From contig OX387602.1 of the NCBI GenBank assembly GCA_947568835.1, forward strand, positions 22,123,021 through 22,187,020: a DNA stretch of 64,000 nucleotides, read 5' to 3'. The stretch is from Protonemura montana (lineage: Eukaryota > Arthropoda > Insecta > Plecoptera > Nemouridae). Both the position numbers and the translations under genes were made by a program. Positions 1-11,203 of this stretch are shown here, in pieces. Every line of letters begins with the position of its first letter. The first letter of the stretch is position 1. The notes under the pieces were generated by a model. The model saw only the letters and a program-made list of their open reading frames with translations, had not been told where the DNA came from and did not search any database.

Positions 1-71
1 TGAACAAGGCCTTGCAAAAGCAAAAATTGGAAATTGTAGAATGTTGTCTTTTATTGTTGTTTGTTTTATAG

Positions 72-3000
72 ATCCTTTCTGTGGATGGCATTCCGGCTAC
101 TCTTGACGAGCTGTTCTCATTGCTGTTGCCGTGGACTCGGAGCTCTGAGCCAGGTCGACGGTTGGCAGCCACCGTTGCCGTGCGCACGCTGCTCAAGTGT
201 TACCATGACAACCTAACTTTTGGCTTTGAGGTGAGGCTCAGTGTATTTGCTACCATTGGCTTAGGAAATAATTGTGCCACATCAAATTTTGTATTTTGTT
301 TGAAGCCTTATTCATTCTTAAAACAAAGTTTTGTGGTTGATTTATAGAGTTTATTTTCAAAGCTGGAAAATTCCTTCTAAACACACTCGGAATAGGCACT
401 GCTATAATTAGACTACGTTTTTATATGCTATTACAGTGTTGTTGTTTACAATTTACTTTCCAATATACCACTCCTTCTGGTGGAGAAGGAGTGGCTTTGG
501 GGGGGGGGGGGGGGGGGGGTGAAGGTGCAGGGAACTCAAATTTGGCGTAGGTACATATGATTGTTTTGTGCTCGAATCTATCTTTTCGAAGCTGAATAGG
601 TAATAAACAAGTTGTGAATCCCTTTAAGGAAAGTAACATGTTTTCTCGTGCATCTGATGAAGTGGTTAATAATCAGTTTGTAACTTAATGACATCATAAT
701 CTGTAATTGAGACCATACCATCTTGCAGAACCCCAGCAAATTTGGACAGAGCGGGGCGATGACAGGGTCACTGGCTGCACGATGCACAGATGGTTGTGTT
801 GCGGTACGTGGTTGTGCGGTGGATGCCGTAGGACTTGCCTTGGCGTTAGCCGTGCGCTATGAAGGACACGAATTTGACGCAGCTGTGGATCTTGCAGCTA
901 TTCGCTCAGACATTGCCGCAGACGATCCGGCACAGCTCTATAATTCCACTGCGCGGCTAGCCACGGTAAGGGCAAACAACAGACTTCGCGACCCACTTTT
1001 TAATGCAAACTAGTTCTTTCATAATCATCATTGCATGATCAGTTGCAGATCTATTTGGTTTATCTACCAATGCAAGTTACTGTAGCAAGGCTTGGCTTAG
1101 TTTGTAACTTATTTTGGAACTGCCACAACTTATTAGATAGTGGCTCAAGCGTAAATTTTGCTGTTTTGAACAATTTTGCATCTTTTTAATTGTAAGATGA
1201 AGCATATTTAGAATGAACGTCTTCAGAGCTGGTAATACAACCATGCTGGGATCTCTTTTTTTTATATTAGTTCTCTTTCTGCACAAAATAAGCATTTGTG
1301 GTCAGTAAGCATGACCTTACTCTCTTAACACTTGGTATGGGTTGCAGGTGATGTGCTTGAAGCTGCCTCCATCCCAGCACGTGCAGTTTGCCGAGGCACT
1401 GTTGGAAGGACTGCTGGACTCGGAGGCCACAGCCAGCGCTGGCGTCAGTGTTGTGCTGAAAGTCTTCCTGGAGCAACGCGGTGGGGAGCTCTACCACCAC
1501 GTTGATTCCATCATTGGTATGTGCGAGCTATGCAGCGGTGCTTGGTTGCCAGCATAAAATGGATTAATTAAGTGGCTTTTGTGATCTATGATACTGATAA
1601 GTTGAGGACAGGATAGCTGGAGAAAGCAGCTGTGGTGAACAAATACAATCTAAAAAAAAAGGAATCTTTACTTTAAAATATTTTTAAAACAAAGAGGAGG
1701 TTGCTGAGTGTAGTAATCAGTTTTGCTTCTAGCAATATGCTGTATCTCATCTGGTCCTAGCCTGGTGTACATTTTTCACCCCTTAGTTGTTATGTCTATA
1801 TCAATATGATAGTTTTTAGACTCATGTCTACTATATCTTCTTTACTTTATGCCCTGTTTGATTGGGTTAAGTTATATAAGAATGGTAAATCAAATATGCA
1901 ATGCTACGCATTTACACAGATCCTATGATGAACTTTGTTTTGCTGGTTTTTAGACTCATATCTACTTTATCTAACCTTAGCACTAGTCTTGTCAAAAACT
2001 GTCGACTAAAACTATTCTAACCCTTGATAAAGTAACAGGTACAAGTTACAACATGTTGGGAAATTTAGTTGTTCTTCACTTAGCATTCAAACCCCAATTC
2101 AAATAGTTTTTGTCAAAACTTTGTTTTGCTATTCAGGCGGACTGGTCACACATATGCCGGATGTTAGCTGCACACAGACGCGTACCGGCAGTGCCCGGGC
2201 TGTGCTTGCGCTAGCTAAACATCACCCTAAAGCCGTTATCACTGCGCTACTGAGGCAACCACTTCCGTACAACTCGTGAGTTGCATTACAATCATTACAT
2301 CACCACAATACAAGGGGGTCAGCCAAGGGGATCTTTGAAACATATCAGAGGGCCGGAATAGGAATCAGAATTTTTATTCCTATACTGGTGGAATCGGAAT
2401 GGGATTAAGAATTTTAATTTATGAAAATTCTGACCCTTTAAACATTCTATTTCACAAATTTGAAAAAAAAAAAAACACATTTGTGACTTTATCACACAAA
2501 TAACTAACAAGCCCCATTTCTGTATCAAACATTGCTAATTAATTTTTTATATTTTCTGAAACAACGCTTTTGGCATCACTAACGAATATAGTGACATAAG
2601 AAAGCCTCTGGAATATGTTGTGTATGTGTCATGCACCTGTGCCTTGTAGCTGCGTGAGTGAGTGCTGGCTTGCGCTGGCTGGGGACTCTGCTCTGATCGT
2701 CGAAGTTGCCGAACACTTCCTGCGCCTGGTAGCCAGCACGCCACTCTACGAGGATCAGAAGGACCGTGACCGCCTTCGCATTGCCGTCCTGAATCCCCTC
2801 GCTGTGAGTGAAATCCTTACTTTTTGTCCTTTATGTCCTTGCTTGTTGAATCAGGCATCCCTTTCAAGCACAGCTTACGCAGCAAACATAGTTCAAAAGT
2901 GATAGATTAAAATTTACATTTGGCTGCGCTTTCACTGGAAACTGCTGGAACGTTGCCCAATCAGTAGAGCCACGATTATATGGTGATTCGCGAAATCGCG

Positions 3001-6000
3001 AATTGTTCTTATCTCTTGTTATTCTTACAAATGAGTGCGATTCATTGAATTCCCATCTCAAATATGTAAGAAGCTCATCGCGACAAAACGCGAAATTCAC
3101 GAAAAATCATCCATAACAACGAAATCAACTATTTCCCGCGAAATCATCGCGAAATGATCCTTTTCCCATCCAATTATCATAAATTTCAGATAATCGGTTT
3201 TTTTTTCATTTTTATCAAACTATTTTTCACGGAAAATAAACAAAAAATAAAATAACCCATTTTTTTTATGCTAAATTAAGAGATAATGAAGCTATTTCAC
3301 TGAAATATGTGTATTTTGCGAAATAGTCACTTATTTCCATACAAAATATTTAAAATGTTTATGTTATCTCTATAAACACACATTTCCATGAATTTGTCAT
3401 ATTCAGGTCTGTTTCTCTTCAAATGCTGTCAACATTCCTAAGCTTAGGGGGTAGAAGTAGTGGGGAAAATTGTTTGCTGTAGGAAACTATTGCCATTGGT
3501 TGGCTGAATCGTCCCCTCCTTGCCATGTGAGCACCAGCACCACATGCATTCAGTCTATATAGAGATTAGCTGGGATTTCAAATTTCAATGGGGTGTAATA
3601 AATCTTTGACTTTTGAGGATCAATCAAAGCAACTCTTTGTGAGTGATGGATATATTTTGATGTGTGGAATCTGGAACACCAGACTTGTCTGGGAGAAAAA
3701 AGACAATCTTGCAAAGTATGTTGTTAGTACCAGGCAGTGGGTCTAATTCAAATTCTAATGGATATAAAAATCTCAAACCCCTCATTTGCAATTCTGACTT
3801 AGCAAACTATTTGAGCCCCAGTGAACAGTGTTGATGCAGAGAGGTTTTTTAGTCAATAAAACCTAGTGCTGACTGACAAAGGAACAAGAATGAAGGAAGC
3901 TACCATAGAAACTTGTTTTAACAAGTAGTAGGTTTTGCTCATACTGCCATACAATGTATTTCATGGTGGCATTTATGTAAAATATTTATTTGTGCTATTA
4001 ATTTTGTTCCAAGTCCCTAACAAATACCGATGTTAAAGACCTACACTAAATATTTGCTTTATTGTAATTATTATTGATCACTTCTTTATTAAAGATCCCA
4101 GTGCTTACCCTAAATCTTCATTCCTTTCGAATGTAGATCGCAAAACCCCTTTTTTCTATTTAGCTATAAACGCTAAAATTCAAATAAAAAACACGTTTTT
4201 TCTTTTTTTCGTCACCTATGTCTGAAATCTGTTATAGACATGAAATTCTGTACTTTTTCCATAACACCGCCATAACACCGAAATCCAAAAAGCTTACCAC
4301 GAAATTATCGAAATCATAACACCATAAAATCTTGGCTCTACCAATCAGTCCTTTGCTGGTGGTTTTGCATGTCCGTCTGCAACAGTTTTAGGGAAAGGGT
4401 GGAATCTAGTGAGATGACTTGGCCGTCTATATATCCTCTGATTTACTAGCTGCCGTATTTATTCTCCTCTTCCCTTCTTTATGATTTCCAATAAAATTTT
4501 TTATTTTGAGGTATGTCTGTACTACCCATAAACACAACCAAAGATATTAACAGTACAACACACCTGCAAAATAAAGCAATGATTACCAAGCAAGCACTAT
4601 CTGATTTTTTGTTTGTTTGTGATTTAGGCCACTGCATCACTGCAAGAACTGTTTCACTGTGCAAATGCACGCGATGTGGCATCTGCGAGGTTTGCAGAGC
4701 TGTTTTCTGCGCTGCTTGTGGTGCTGGCGTGCTTTGTGGGCGCCTCTCCGCCCATACACACCCCTCAGGGGATGGGCTCGCGAGCGTCCTTTGTTCCCAA
4801 TCGCAACGCTTACAAGATTAATCCAGCACGGTAATGCTGGCAGTACTGGAAATTGACAAAAATACGGCAATACTAGGCAATAATCCTACATTGCTCAAGA
4901 TTAATACAGGGGTTCGATGTATATGTGCAACTGAGTAGTTAAAATAACATTGACTCACAAGTTTTAAAGGATTTTTATTTTTAGCCTATGCAAACTGTTA
5001 TTCTTTACATTCATAGCAGAATGTTTTATTGTAAACATTGGTAATGTTTGCCAATCTCATCTTATTTTCCAGTGAGTAAAGTTTCAGTAACAGGAACAGG
5101 AAAAAAGGAAACTCAGCTTACCCAGGCCGGCAATCCTTCTCAGCCGGTAATCTGATATCCGTTGCTTTTCCGTTCTAGGGTGGCGGTGGACGCGTTCAAG
5201 GCTTTCTTGCTCTGTGTGGGCTGTGACTCTGCGGCAGAGGCGTTGCTTGTTTGCAGCCATATGGAGGTCGGAGAGAGCCTTGCGTCCTTCATTGAGATGG
5301 TGCCCCATCTTGCCAGGTACTAACCCACTGATGAAGCCAACATTATTCTCATCAACTCTGTGCTATTCCAAAAAGATTGATGCTTTCCCTTTATAAGACA
5401 AATTTCTAGCTCTTTTTATTAGTTTATTTTTTGTTAGTTTTTCCCCAAAGCTGTGTTACTTTCTGCCAAGATGTTTAAACTCCGTTCTTTTTTCACATGC
5501 TAGAAAAAAAATCACCATCTAAATATTTAGTTAGCTCAAATTTTAGCACTGACTCTTGTTGATTAGCTTGAGGTGATAAAACAGCATTGCCCTGACAGCA
5601 TTTCTGTGGACATCTAACACAAACGTAATGTTTTCACAGAGCTGTATGCCATTGCATGCCCCAGTCCCTGTCCAAACTGGTCGTCTGCCTGAACCAGTAT
5701 GGAACTAGCGTGTACGACCCGCAGAGGATTGCTATTGCTGCCTGTCTTGCAGAGGTGAGTGGCCTATAGACTGAGCAAATAGAACATTTGAGACTTTCAG
5801 TCACCATTTCATATTTATACAACATGCCCATGAGTAGATTCTTATTTCTTGTTTTATTTTTTTCAAGAAGTTAAATTGATAATTCGATAACTTGAATTGG
5901 TTAAGACAGAATGGTTCAGAGCCATAGTTTAACATCTTTGTGGTTAATGGTTTGCTCCATCAAGATTACTTTTTGGTCCTAAAAGGAACCTTGACATTTT

Positions 6001-9000
6001 CTGACAAATTTTCTGATACTTTATCTGCAAAGGTGTAAGGTAGACCAAAGTCCTGAATGTGTCAGCGCAATCGCAGACGAAACATCAGCACACACCAAGG
6101 TCCTCCTTTGGACCAAAAAGCAATTGCTAAGGAGCAAATCTGTTGCCCACTTAAACCAAAGGATTAATTAACCCTTTTTGGTGCTGCCGCCTGACAAAAT
6201 CCATTGCAGTTTGCAGTGTCAGTTAATGGGTCAGATTTGTAAGCTATATTTTATACGTCAGCACATATTTTTTAATTATTGTGATGTCGTTGTTGGCATA
6301 GTTCAGGAGGTGCTGTGTGATTTCAAAGGTGAAAATCTGCTATAACTTGACTCAAATGGTCAAGGCGCATGGAAATCACGAGGAACTATAACTTGGATTC
6401 AGCCACAGGATTTAGTAGCTTGTCTAGAGTTTATTTAGATCATCGACCTTGTTTTACGCAGTTGGTGAGTGTTCAGCGAGCGGACGAGCCTGCCCTGCTC
6501 GAGAGCATCGTGAGCAGCTTGCTAAACCGGCTGACTGATCCCTCTCCCACCGTGCGCCGACTTTGTCTTAAGGGGCTGTCGGGCATTTCCCGGCTGCCCA
6601 CCGAGCAGGTACTCCAACACTCTTTTGAACACCACTTAGCGGCTTTCACACTTCTTATTTAGGTATCTAATTTATGATTTTTAATTGAAAGCAAACAGAA
6701 AAAATAATACCATGAATATTGACTTTTGACTTGAGTAAGTAAGCTGTATTTGGTAAGGTGCTCTATGAAACCTTTTGTTTCTGACATACTTATTGAGATT
6801 TGAGATTAAGCTTGAAATATTATTAATTATGACTCGCAAACTTCTACGGTGAGCCAGATCAAGAAGTGAAAATATAATTGTTAAAAGATAAGATTCACCT
6901 AGTGCACAGAACTGTGATACCTACTGGTCACAGTAAATGTTTTAACTTATTTGTAATATAACTCAAATCGATGGTACATGGCATGATATAGACGGATCTG
7001 GAAAATAGTGCACACGGTGCAAGCCGCTGAATGTGAACACTCAAACCCTTATTACTCATGAGCTTGTTCCTGAAGTTCTTATTGCTGCCAACAGCGCTTG
7101 CGGCACGAGCAGGCAGTGATGTCTGCACTTGCAGCTGGTCTTGACGACCAGGACCTCACAACCAGTGACGACATCCCTTTGGAAGCAATGCGCGGCTTTT
7201 CTCGCATGCTGCCTGTTATATCGCAGGCCCAAGCGCACGATGCTCAGGTGAGTCTGGTATAATGTAAAATTTTGGTCTATGATTTCTGACTATGATAACT
7301 GGCTATGACTATGATTATGAAAGCATTTTGAATGTTAGAGGCTAGCCAATGCTTTTGTGACCAGCATAAACTAAAAAATATAATTTGAATTTCTGCAGGG
7401 CCAACTAGAAGGCAGGAACATCTAGAACTCATTGTATTGTACTATATTGCATCAATCACTCTTTATTGTTTTTAGCTTATCTGCTGAGTTATAATTTCTT
7501 TATTCATAATGTGTACAGCGTTTAGTGTGCAGGTATAAGTAATGTTTTATCTATGCACTAGGGCTACACCCAGCCTCCAGCCTTGGACGAAACGTTTTAT
7601 AACGTCAAAAGCCATGCAAAACGTTGTTGCAAATATGAAATGTGTGTTGGCCGATTGATTCAACCGAAATTTTCAAAAACCATCGCTGTGAGCTTCTGTC
7701 CAAAATTGAAACCTGTTGCTAGATGTTTCCAGTGTTTGGTCGTTAATGCTGTATGGTTGCAGGTATCTGTGTGCCTCCGCATCCGCCCCTACCTGGAGAA
7801 GTCGAGCGCCGAGAGCCGTGCTGCTGCATTTCGCACACTGGGGGACCTGGCGCGGTGGGGCGGTTCGGCGCCGTTCGCAGAGCAGGCGCGAAACTCGCTG
7901 CTAGCCGCGCTACTCCACCTTGATGACTGTGACCCTCATGTCGTTAAGGTACTGCACTAAGCCCAACCCTGTCACTCCCGGATTCTCTAGCAATGTCAAC
8001 TTTGTTTTCATCTACAACTTGCTAATTTGAATAGTCAATCATCTCAGACAGGCAAATATGAAAATAAATCAGGTGTGTTTTTAGTTTAAGACCATTTACT
8101 TAAAAAAGATTATTGATCAATAATAAGTTCTTAGTGCAAACTGGTAGATAAATAATTTAAGTGTCTCAATTCCATTCTCAATTCCAATTCAAGAGTCGTA
8201 GATGCAAACATTTTCTTAAAATTTTGGTTTTAAAATTTTTATTGCTGAATTTGTAGTTTTTACAGAGTACAATTCCTGGGGTATTTTAAGTATTTTTAGA
8301 ACTAACGAGGATGTTTTATCTCCCTGCCAGGCATGCAAGTATGCGTTACGGCAGATGAGTCCCCTGCTGTCAGCTGACAAGCTCGGTGTGATGATGCAGA
8401 CACACCTCATTGACGATGCGCAGCTGCAGTATGCTGATTTCATGGCGGACACTGTCAAAGCACTGGTCTGTGTTCCTGATATGTTTTTGCTCGTAACAGA
8501 GGCTTCAAACACTCAGTCTCAGTAGACTGAGGATTAATAGCAGAAATTGCCTTTCTTGTTCTATTAAATAACCCCAAATGAAAGTAATTTTATTAAAATT
8601 TGCTTTTATTATGAACATATTTTGAGACCAGTTTTTTTTTTTCTTTAGATAAGTTTTTCTTTAAGTTTCTCCACTAATTTCCCTCAATTGTCACTTTAAA
8701 TAAATTTCACTTCTGCTTTTTGTCTAAAATCTGATAATAAAATAAAAATATTTTGTCAACTGTCTTAGCAGAAAGATTTTAAGTGCTTTTACTCCTTTTT
8801 GGTACAATTATCAAGCAGGTGTTAAATTGGCACTAATTTTAGAGCAGTGCATGCATTTGCTCACAAGGAGATTTTGCCAACCAACTCCTTATAATGCTGC
8901 CCTCAGGTGGAAGAGCTTCCTGATCTGGTGCCTCTTCTCTTGATGCACGCTCTTTCTTACATCAAGAGCTCCGACTCCAACACCCGTGGAAACTCAGCTA

Positions 9001-9629
9001 TGTTCATCGGTACGTACCGTATCAGTTGTACAGATTGCGACTACTTGTGACACGTCTTCGAATAACATCTCGAGGATTGGTATGTTCTTTGAAGATCAGA
9101 GAACTTATAAGCAGCCTCTACAAGAAATTTGAGATTTTTGGATAAGCTACAATTATTTACTTTTCTATGGAGGTAGGTAGTGAATATTTTGGTATACCTC
9201 ATGGCTCATTGGTTGCCTTCTAATTTTTTTTTTTTTTGGGTTGATATATGTTCTAAAAATTGGTATGTTTAATTTTGAATAGGTGATTTATTTCATGTTT
9301 TAATTTATAAGCATTGGATAATTTTAATTAATAACATATATTTTCAAGAAAAATACCTAATTTAATTGGCTGCACACTTTCTTGTTTTTATAATGATGCC
9401 TAGTCCTCACTCATTCACACTTGAAAGAGTCGATGGCTGTTCAACTGCCTCTACATACTTGTCTATGGTGCCGGCAGGTTTACTGTGTGGCTGCGTTCCC
9501 TCTGATGCTGACTATGAGGTTCCGTTGGCTACGGTCTGCGCACGGCTGCTGCACTTACTCCAGGACCACGACAGAGGCGTGCGGGCAAGGGCTGCAGAAG
9601 CCACCTCACGCATCTTTACTCGCACCTAA
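72..9629 (+). CDS. MROH1: MROH1-like HEAT-repeat protein, C-terminal 729 residues (5' partial, 14 exons)
   Basis: Seen: exons 72-230, 729-965, 1348-1516, 2137-2275, 2650-2803, 4628-4830, 5179-5316, 5640-5754, 6462-6608, 7095-7247, 7763-7948, 8331-8465, 8907-9009 and 9478-9629 (TAA). Each boundary has AG/GT and the phases agree throughout, giving 2,190 nt in frame. The first exon starts in phase 0 after an acceptor at 70-71, so upstream exons lie outside the window. The protein is all-helical HEAT-type repeats with Ala/Leu-rich helices. Diagnostic stretches include VRYEGHEFD, LEQRGGELYHHVDS, CLRIRPYLEKSSAESRAAAF and the C-terminal RARAAEATSRIF, which follow the order in animal MROH1 (maestro heat-like repeat family 1, about 1,640 residues in human). 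Known: MROH1 has been linked to lysosome localisation; it has no catalytic domain. The 8465 donor (CTG/GTCTGT) is weak but is the only in-frame choice I see. Family assignment is confident; orthology to MROH1 rather than another MROH paralog is an inference. Confidence 0.86.
499..519 (+). repeat. Poly-G tract (21 G)
   Basis: An uninterrupted run of 21 G on the + strand in the first MROH1 intron. Long G runs form quadruplexes and are prone to length error in sequencing, so the exact length should not be trusted. Confidence 0.95.
2965..4340. mobile_element. hAT-superfamily DNA transposon, decayed, with terminal inverted repeats and 8-bp target duplication
   Basis: Inside the MROH1 intron 2804-4627. 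The left end begins TAGAGCCACGATTATATGGTG; the reverse complement of the right end begins TAGAGCCAAGATTTTATGGTG, 19 of 21 identical. The element is flanked on both sides by CCAATCAG (2957-2964 and 4341-4348), an exact 8-bp target-site duplication, the hallmark length of the hAT superfamily. Both ends carry subterminal CGCGAAAT- and CGAAAT-type repeats (about 2985-3160 and 4260-4320), as hAT transposases bind. A transposase C-terminal relic lies inside at 3824-3928. The element is 1,376 bp, too short for a full transposase, so it is an internally deleted, non-autonomous copy. Confidence 0.85.
3824..3928 (+). pseudogene. hAT transposase C-terminal dimerisation-domain relic
   Basis: Reading 3824 onward gives N-S-V-D-A-E-R-F-F-S-Q, an in-frame stop, then N-L-V-L-T-D-K-G-T-R-M-K-E-A-T-I-E-T. 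This matches the hAT C-terminal dimerisation (Dimer_Tnp_hAT) pattern of 'sAERxFS...(I/L)LTDKRxxmxExxie'. The in-frame TAA and the absence of an open frame upstream show that it is dead. It sits on the + strand between the inverted ends at 2965 and 4340, which ties the ends and the coding relic to one element. Confidence 0.7.
5951..6139. mobile_element. Short foldback/MITE-like inverted-repeat element
   Basis: Two arms of about 42 nt in the MROH1 intron 5755-6461 are imperfect inverted repeats: the left arm at 5951-5992 and the right arm at 6097-6139. The shared blocks, read on the right arm's reverse complement, are TTTGCTCC, CTTTTTGGTCC, and AGGAACCTT against AGGACCTT. The roughly 100 nt between the arms has no open frame. 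No target duplication was identified, so the superfamily is unknown. Confidence 0.5.
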
Positions 9630-11203
9630 CTGACTACCCACCCAGGCCAATCATGTACCTTCAATGGGTAACAGTTAGCAGCCTTGCTTCATAGTTCTTG
9701 ACAACAACTTTATCAAAACAAAAATGTCAGTTTTGGCAAGGCATAATAATTTTTATTACCTGGACACTTCCATGGTTTCACTGTGGAATCATTAGCTTTC
9801 GGTTCTGCTTTGTTGATAGCAGCTCTCTTGCGCTGATGATACTGAAATATTCCTATACTTATCATAATTATGACTGACACTTCACAGTCCAGGTTTGTGA
9901 TCCATTAATTGCTCTTTGAAGGCAAATTGAATCAAAAGAAGAAATGTTTCAGATAAACTTGTATCAGTATTTTGAATTTTGCATCCATGTGTTGTGATAC
10001 ATGCTTTTTCTTTCCATCAGCTGACCTCTAGTTTTACCACAGCTCCCCCACAGCTTCAACAGAGATCAAAGTTGTCATGTAGAGTGTATTATGTACATTT
10101 AGTTCTGTTATCTATTTGTAATTAGTATTTGTTTTCAGTAATAAATTTATTTTAATTTTATTGTTATGAGGTATTTAAACCAATTTTCTATGATCAATCT
10201 AAGCTTATCATCTGACATTTTGAATTCAATATATTGTAATAAATTATTTTGGGTGGTCTGTGCAATTACGGGCAGTACGTACTGCCCATTTAGACTCCTT
10301 ATTAGTTATTTATTAGTTATTAGTTATTATTCTTAAATGTGAATCACCAATGATGGCATTAATTGCGTATCCTAACTTACAAAATGTTAATTGCAAATGG
10401 TACTTTGATCTGTTGACAATTTGTGATTGTTATACTAGTATTATATTGTATTACCATTAGGTTAAACTGTGAACTTGTATTACATTATTTAACATTGTGT
10501 TATTTTTAGTAATTATGGGAAAATAGATTTTTTTTTTGAAATGTATGTATGTTGTTATTACAACACATGATAAACACTTACTTTTTAAATTATTGACTAC
10601 TATTTCTTAGATAGGAAATGTCTGTAAAAGAAAATGAATAGTCTAAGTTTTGCCAGATTGTTTACTCGTTAATATTTACCTGCATTTGCAGTACTTATTG
10701 GGCTATTTTAAAATCAGGAAGGTCGTGAACAACATTAGAACCGTTTATTAGCGAGAATTTCCCATGAAATACCCTTCCCAAAATCGTTACAATTAAAATG
10801 GAAGAAGAATTTTTGACAAATAAATCGAAGATTTTATGCCATCCCGTTTCGTGTTGGCTAGAAAGAAGTTAACGTGCAAAGTTCAAATAAGACTAATGAA
10901 AAGATTAAAATTTTGAGAAAGACCAAGAAAAGAAGATGAATAGTTGAGATTTTAGATTTATAAATAGAGTTTAAATATTTTGGATTCCAGAAAATTTTAA
11001 GTATGAAAGTGTACGATGTTGCTAGCTGGCAACGTTGCTGAGTTGAAGATTTCAAACGTTGTCACCAGGTAGTGCGTGCGTCGATTGTTAGTCACTGGTG
11101 GTGTCGTCTTATAATCTTAGCTGTCATCTGCGAAAGTCAAATGATTATTACTCATTGTCTTGGCTATTTCTAAATTCTAGTTTTAAAACTATTCAGGATC
11201 ACT
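9630..11203. other. MROH1 3' UTR and MROH1-STAM intergenic region
   Basis: No open frame of note. AATAAA occurs at 10140-10145 and 10238-10243, the likely MROH1 polyadenylation signals, so the 3' UTR would be roughly 0.5-0.6 kb. An 18-bp perfect palindrome lies at 10270-10287, just after the second signal. The remainder is AT-rich. The STAM promoter should lie in about 10.7-11.15 kb on the + strand; I see no convincing TATA box there. Confidence 0.6.

Noticed and set aside
421-639. Proline-run frame on the - strand
   Set aside because: Created by the G21 tract in a MROH1 intron.
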